NCBI GenBank assembly: GCA_036245805.1
Contig: BTRK01000006.1
Span: 4,319,613 to 4,383,612, forward strand
DNA length: 64,000 nt
Direction: 5' to 3'
DNA from: Pristionchus mayeri
Lineage: Eukaryota; Nematoda; Chromadorea; Rhabditida; Neodiplogasteridae
Within the stretch, counting starts at the first letter, position 1, and each line of letters begins with the position of its first letter. Under the pieces are notes generated by a model. That model searched no databases, was not told the DNA's origin, and saw only the letters and a list, made by a program, of their open reading frames with translations. Below, piece by piece: positions 57,866-64,000 of this stretch. The position numbers and the translations under genes are program-made.

Positions 57866-60800
57866 TTATTTGCACGTTACGGAGCACCAGATAGCGCCGT
57901 TCTGAAATTATATTTTCGACTGAATACTGTGGAGTACGGTAGAGTACGGTATAGTACGATAGAGTACGGTAGCAATTATCGAACTACTCAGCGGTGCTGT
58001 AAAATAGTTATTTCCGAACAGAATCATGTTGATTCTGCACAATTATATGGGCTTGTACAATGATTAACTTATTCCAAACGGAAGGAGAACGTTTATGTGC
58101 TTCCACAATGCTTTACTTACTCTTACGCCTCAAAATACGGCTCGGTCTCGCGCGGAATCCCTCCATTACGGTATCTCTCACCTCGCACTTGCACCTCGTG
58201 CACTCGTCCTGCTTCCAATCGTCGGCGTGCTTTCGGTGTTTCCCATCATCGCTGACGCACGATTTGAGCGTACGACGACGTCTGTGTGAATCAATACATG
58301 CATCTCCAAAGCTCAGACTCCGCAATTTCATGTAATAAATTCTCTTATACTACTGAATTATTTTTGTCATTCCGTTGAAAATGGTATTTTTTAGAGTTGT
58401 GTTTCACTAAGCAAATATGAACATTAGTAGATTTTCGTTAATAATGCGGCATCATTGCTCACTTTCAATATAATTCACTTTCGAGATTTGATAACAAAAA
58501 CTAAATCACTGATTATGTCTTTAAATGCTTATTTATTACTATCCATATTGTCTTCGTATATATTTTAGAATATATGGAAAGTAGGTGAGATCAAATTTCT
58601 CATATAATTGGTGACGAAAGATCAAAGATCAATGCTCACCTCATGGGCAGTTCCTGCTGCGGGATTCCCTCGCAGACCGAGGAATCACAGCAAGATGCGA
58701 AGACGGAGAGGTTGATGGAGGGATGGGATTCGCATCTTGAATAATCAAATCACCCTTCTTTGACATAACGCTACACAAATAGTATGCCGCTCTGTCGGTT
58801 ACGTACGGTTTTTAAGGCGCTAGAATCGACCCTCACCTCTCATATAGCTGAGACGAATTTCCGGGATACATGAATATGTTCTTCTGCAATATATCACCTT
58901 TTTACCATAGTTTCACCATATTAATGAAAAATCGAAAGTATAGCATGATCCTTCAATTTTACCTGAACTCTCGTGATATTGTCTCCATTATCACACAACA
59001 ATCTTCCTAAGGTCGCCTTCTTGACCTGCTGCAGTTGCATTGGCGTGAAGACCTCGGCGTTCTCGTACCTGAGAGGTGAGAGATCAAGAGTTCTCTTATT
59101 GGCAAATGCTGTGTCCCCCCTTTCGAATATGTTTCAGAAGCGTTACATAGCGTTTTAGCTTTTGTTCATGCGCCTGAAACATACCTGAAAATCCAACTAA
59201 AATTGTCCAGTAAGATCTGCATTTATATAATTCTCTTGAAAACATGAAACAATTTTGTGAGGAACGAAATTGCAATCGTGAATGAAGAGAATATCATTTC
59301 TCGTCCATTTTTGCAGATTTAAGAATTGGATTATGGCGTCATGATATCTCGCTGTTAGAATCCACCTAATAAAATCGCAATTTCTCACTAGAGTTCGAAA
59401 TATGAGATAGTCGTCTCTTCATTTCGTTCATTTCACTCTCTCACCGCTCGACCAGTCTAGAGAGTGTGCGAAATGAACAGACGACTATTTCATATTTCGA
59501 ACTCTATTTCGCACCAGAATCGATCGCCGTCTCTCGTTCTCTTGAACTGCTCAGCAATAATACATGCGAACAGCGGTCCGACGAGTCCCTCGGACAAGCG
59601 TCGCTCGACGATGCCTCCCACCCAGACGTCGATATTCGCTAAAAGAAGACATCATCATTTCTCACTACGTTCCTTTAAAACATGGATCTAATGTGCTTAA
59701 CAAGGAAATGTAAATCTTTCATATTTCGTTGAAAATTCGAGGCGTGAATTCTCTTGCTGTTTTTTTCTAAAAATAAGAACTCTCGGAAGTACTATATGCG
59801 TTTCTTGCGGACTTTATGTAAAGGTGCTACCGCGTCAAGGGTTTTCATAGTTGTCAAGATGTCTATTGAGAACAACGATAAGACGGAACATACCGGGGTG
59901 TCCGTACAGATTCCTCAGCTTAGCAACGACATCCGTATCTTTGATTACCTAAAATGATCAATAAAATAAATAAATACAATACGATTTAATACAAATACTA
60001 TTAGCATGGTTGCCCACGCCGGCGGCGACACCCATGATCCCTCTCCGCAGGGACGTATAGGGGGTCATGGTCAAAAATCAATTGGTAGGCCAAGACTAGG
60101 TACCGTACCCAATCGATAGTACAGTACCCCAAGATACCGTATACCACTACCGTAACCCCCGATTATCGCAAAATACTTTTTTTAAAGGTCCTGGTTCCAT
60201 GCCTAATCGATTATACAGTACCCAAGTAACTACCGTAACCCAGTTCCTTGGGTAAGATCCAGTTCCTTGGGTCAAACATTTTTCTATAAATATCATGCAT
60301 TTTTTCTAAAAATCCTAAACCTATCATACAATGATTCTACAGTAATTAGACATACGGTAAGATACTTTAAAATAATTGTATATTTTCCATTTTAGAAAAC
60401 TGTTTGACCCAAGGAACTGGATCTGACCCAAGGCACTGGGTTACGGCAGTTACTTGGGTACCGTATAATCGATTGGGCATAGTACCATGACTTTTTTAAT
60501 TATAAAGTTAGTTTGCTATAATCGGGGTTACGGTAGTGGTATACGGTAAATAGGGAAGGGGTCATGGTCTGAAAACACCTCGCCGCCAGTGTTGGGCAAC
60601 TATGACTATTACTCACCGTCTCCATCTCTGCCCATGAGGTGGGCACGGAGAGATTGCAGAATCTTCGGTATTCGGTGTAGCTGAAAAAAAGGATCGCTGA
60701 TATTTATTGATTTTTGGATAATCACAGGCGCGTGTATATCCGATTCGAGTTGCAATAATGCGATATGTATTTTATTAGCCCACCCTGGTAGTCCATGGTC

Positions 60801-63800
60801 GCGCGCTCGTTGAATGTTGAGAGAGGCAAGGTCGAGGGCGATCTGATGGTTTAAAATATGCAAATATTAAGAAAATAAATGTTTTATGATGTTTATTTCG
60901 AGGTGACAAGTGACATTTTGTTCGCAATATGCAATTGGTTGAACTAATTTTGAGCCGCTCTCAATCTGTTCAGACCAGTCGTGAAACATAATCAACATTT
61001 ACTGAGCTTCACATTCGAGATGAAGTTCAGTATTGTAATTTGTAAGTTTATTATTTGTAAGTTTATAGTTTTGTAATTTGTAAGTTTGTAAGTGGCATTT
61101 GTAAGTTTATTATGAGTTCACCTCGACATTCCTATTGAAAAGCATCTCAGTCAGCTCAGTGTTCAACAACTGGTCCGGCTTGGGCAGCTTCAGCGGGGAG
61201 GCGAAGAGACCTACAAATGAAATTCAAGATATTTCCAAATAAATGTCGACAAGCACCTATGTTGCTTTGTCCAAGCTTGGAATATGTTATCATTACCTCT
61301 CAGGAGTGGGTCGACTCCTCCTTCAGAGAGCATGCGCTCGGGCGCGAAAAGGGCCTGGAATTTACAAGATTGACGATTCTTTTAGCTTCTCATGATGCAA
61401 GAAATGACAATCTGCATTCTGAATTTCCTCTCAACAACTATGAAATATATTAACGGTAACCTCATGCAGCGGGATGTCTCCCTGTGCAATCATGGTAAAG
61501 TTCTCGTTGAGTCTCCTCAGCTTGGGATTGATCAGCGTGTGTCCGAAGCGGAAAGCTGCAGTGGCGAAAACATTTGAGACGGAGGCGTCCATCTAAAAGA
61601 GAGCGGATACTGTAGGAGTACAGTAGTGATACTGTAGGGATACTGTAAATACAATAAATTGCAAATAAGATGTGAATGAGGCATGCATTGTATGGGGGAT
61701 TACGGTAGGGAGACGATATTAATACTGTAGACTTAACTTTAGATACTTCAATTGATTCAGTCAATTTGCGATAACAATGTCATCTTTCAAAGGTGATAAC
61801 GTAATTGATGTGGTCAGTTTGCTTCACTATTTTTAGGTGATCGCCCCTATTGCAAGTAGAGATGTGCAAACGATAACGATACCGATATTGTCCCGATATG
61901 TTGTTCTCATTTCTGGCATTCCGACATATATAGGATATCATGTGCACATCCCTAATTGCAATTACGCACAAGCACGCTATAAGAAAATGTTGAAAATGTA
62001 TGTTTCAAGATGAATAGAAGGAACGTGAATGAAACATTGATCAATATTAGGTTGACATCGGACCCAAACTCATAAATAATTTTTAATCTAAATGTAAAAC
62101 TAACATCCGGATTGTAGCCCTTGTACTCGCCAATGAGCTCAGCGTAGCCACTCTGAAATATTATTTTTAAAAATAATCCAAAATAAAGTAAATCTAAGTT
62201 AAGTTAATTTGTAAAATCAATAATCACCTTTCCCAGCACGAGGGGCAGCCAATGCGCGTAGGTGATGTGCTGCACGACGGCGCCGATGATTTTACGAGAC
62301 TGCAATGGATAAGTTACGGTAAAGGTGGGCACATCTTCGATATTGGGACCAACAATTCCCACACTCATTTCTAGATATCTCTCCCTGAATACCGTTCACA
62401 CATCTCCTCAGCGACAGGGATGGATGAGCAATTATATGGGGAAGGAGTGGAGTGGGCAAATATCGAAGAAGTGCCTCGAGCGATTTTATAGACGTCAAGG
62501 GACGACCACGCTATGCGGTGTTGTGCGGTGAGGCCGATTATTGCGGTGAATCCGACTAACATTAAGAGTTTGTATATCGGGTAATTGATTTCCGGGTTGT
62601 CCTGATCTAATATGCTTCAAACTGCGTTTTTTTAACGAAACAGCGTTTCATGGTCGATTGAGGATAGAGATCTGGGCAAAAAAATTCAACTTCTATAAAG
62701 AGGAATCGATAAAAATCTATCTCATTCGATTTGCTTCCTGATGAGCCTTCTCTCGATATTACAAGATTAAAATAATCATGTTTTGCCAATTTCAGGTCCT
62801 TAAATAATTTAATATAATTTTCCGCACCTCCTGATAGATCTTCTCTCCATCCCACAACGGGTTGATCTCCAGTAACTTCGCAGCCAATCGATTGTGCTCC
62901 CGCAGGAAGAGAGTGTGCATCGCGGTGAGGCCCAGCTGAAATTATTGATTGATTTATTGATTAACTTTGTCTTTATTACAAATTTATCGATGGCAAACTC
63001 GTCCGGCATGAAAACTATTTTTGTATAGCTGTCGGACTCGATTTTAGTATTTTAGATTTTAGTACCCACGTGTTCAGAAAATAGTAAAATGGTCCTGTGA
63101 TTTCCCAAGTGGTTTTTTGACGATCTAGTATTATTGATTTTGGCTCTGTACCGTTTGAGGGACATATCGCTGATTCTGTCTCGTTTCGGGGGACCCATCA
63201 GAATTGCAGTAGACATTTGTCCCCGCCAAATCCTGCTTGCCCCCCCCCCCCCCCAAAATGGAGAGCCGAGATTTTACCTGTTCATTTGCTCGCAGATCAC
63301 CGGCCAGGAAGCAGCGGATAGGGTTCTCCGCCGAGTTGTTTCTTCTGGAAAATAGGCATTATGCCAATTTTATTATGCCAATTTGGTAACATTAAGAGAC
63401 GTTGCGGATGCAATTTTTCAACTGAAAATGCAATTTCCTACCTGCAGTCCATCATCGAGTCCTTCTCGAAGGGGAGGTAAGGCTTCTGAGAAGAGGAGAC
63501 GATGTCGAATCTGAATTTTAAGAATTTCGAAGTTGCTCAATTTCGAAAAAAAATCCAAAATTAAGACGTGCGAGAACACTTTTGGGTACTCAGGTGATTT
63601 CGCTACCTTGTCATATTACTTATCACGTTCGGTGTATATCGTCACAATCAATAGAAACAATAGGAATGTATTCAAGACAATGTTGATTTCGAAATTAACA
63701 TAATTGCGAACCTAAGCAATCCATGATCTCCGAATAGATCCCTCAGTTCGAGTGCCTGCACTTCGGTGCTGCCGTAGAGGAAGGACGCATCGAGGTAGGA

Positions 63801-64000
63801 AGTGAGCTATGAAAGGGAAGATATAATTCTAACTCAGTGCATCACTCAGTTTACGTGGATAGACCGTCATATTGTATTTAATGACGAGTGTGAGAAAGAT
63901 AAATGAGAAAGAAATCCCAATAGCGATAATAGACCAACAATCAATCGCTCACAATATTCATCTGCTCCCTCTGCGTTACTCTCTGGAAGAGCAGGGAAGT
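57866..64000 (-). CDS. pxn: Peroxidasin-like haem peroxidase with C-terminal VWC domain, 5' end outside window
   Basis: Nineteen exons (from 63953-64000 leftwards to 57866-57901) join in one frame of 490 residues plus stop. Peroxidase landmarks in order: [80 protein letters not shown] with the proximal haem His (exon 61461-61592), [20 protein letters not shown], and [20 protein letters not shown]. After a linker, the last two exons (58182-58281, 57866-57901) encode a von Willebrand C domain: [28 protein letters not shown]. Peroxidase followed by VWC is the peroxidasin layout. Such enzymes act outside the cell and crosslink collagen IV of basement membranes. The distal His region and any LRR/Ig domains lie beyond the right edge. 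A foldback element sits in the intron 59949-60616. Confidence 0.9.
57928..57975. repeat. Short imperfect AGTACGGTAG repeat
   Basis: Four or five copies of a ~10-bp word (GAGTACGGTA, TAGTACGATA) in the last intron of the peroxidasin-like gene. Similar words are scattered through other introns of the window. Confidence 0.7.
60009..60600. mobile_element. Foldback MITE in a peroxidasin intron
   Basis: 592 bp beginning GTTGCCCACGCC and ending GTGTTGGGCAAC. The halves are imperfect complements; for example CCCAGTTCCTTGGGT near 60240 pairs with ACCCAAGGAACTGG near 60407. It lies wholly within the intron 59949-60616. It shares the 20-bp phrase at 60052-60071 with the hAT-like element at 28736-28755. 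No coding capacity. Confidence 0.8.
63241..63254. repeat. Poly-C run of 14
   Basis: A pure C homopolymer in a peroxidasin intron, a likely length-variable or error-prone site. It does not touch the exons at 63278 or 62935. Confidence 0.95.

Overview
The window is nuclear DNA of a nematode. An ADP/ATP carrier, a peroxidasin-like haem peroxidase and a C-type lectin/CUB protein are each split into many small exons by very short introns (often 40-60 bp), and there is an F-box gene of the kind expanded in nematodes. Introns rich in short TACAGTA/ACTGTAG-like words suggest a diplogastrid such as Pristionchus, but that genus is a guess.

Layout: 1-3040 is a 172-bp satellite. 3041-18104 is an unrelated ~173.5-bp satellite whose polarity flips near 12640. 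From 18196 to 47469 lies one giant interrupted palindrome: left arm 18196-32092, right arm 32682-47469, separated by 589 bp that form the inside of a Tc1/mariner-like short element. Beyond the palindrome come the ADP/ATP carrier gene (minus strand), a foldback element, a C-type lectin/CUB gene (minus), an intact mariner transposon, a repeat-rich stretch, and the 3' two-thirds or so of a peroxidasin-like gene that runs off the right edge.

Each palindrome arm carries, from the axis outward, an F-box gene and three paralogous genes (here G1, G2, G3) transcribed away from the axis, then the 3' end of the carrier gene facing them. G1 and G2 share one architecture: an N-terminal domain I do not recognise, CCCH zinc fingers of the Nab2/ZC3H14/SUT-2 type, and a Pro/Gly/Tyr-rich low-complexity tail. 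G1 has one good finger and G2 about eleven; G3 is a short member with only part of the N-terminal domain. In the right arm an extra 890 bp splits G2, and its sequence variants match the left arm's G3, so the arms have exchanged sequence.

I recovered the exon models by following reading frame across splice sites. The peroxidasin model keeps frame through 19 exons, whereas the carrier, G2 and lectin models each contain frame-breaking deficits. These are either real decay or sequence errors. I see no tRNA, rRNA, CRISPR or prokaryotic feature.
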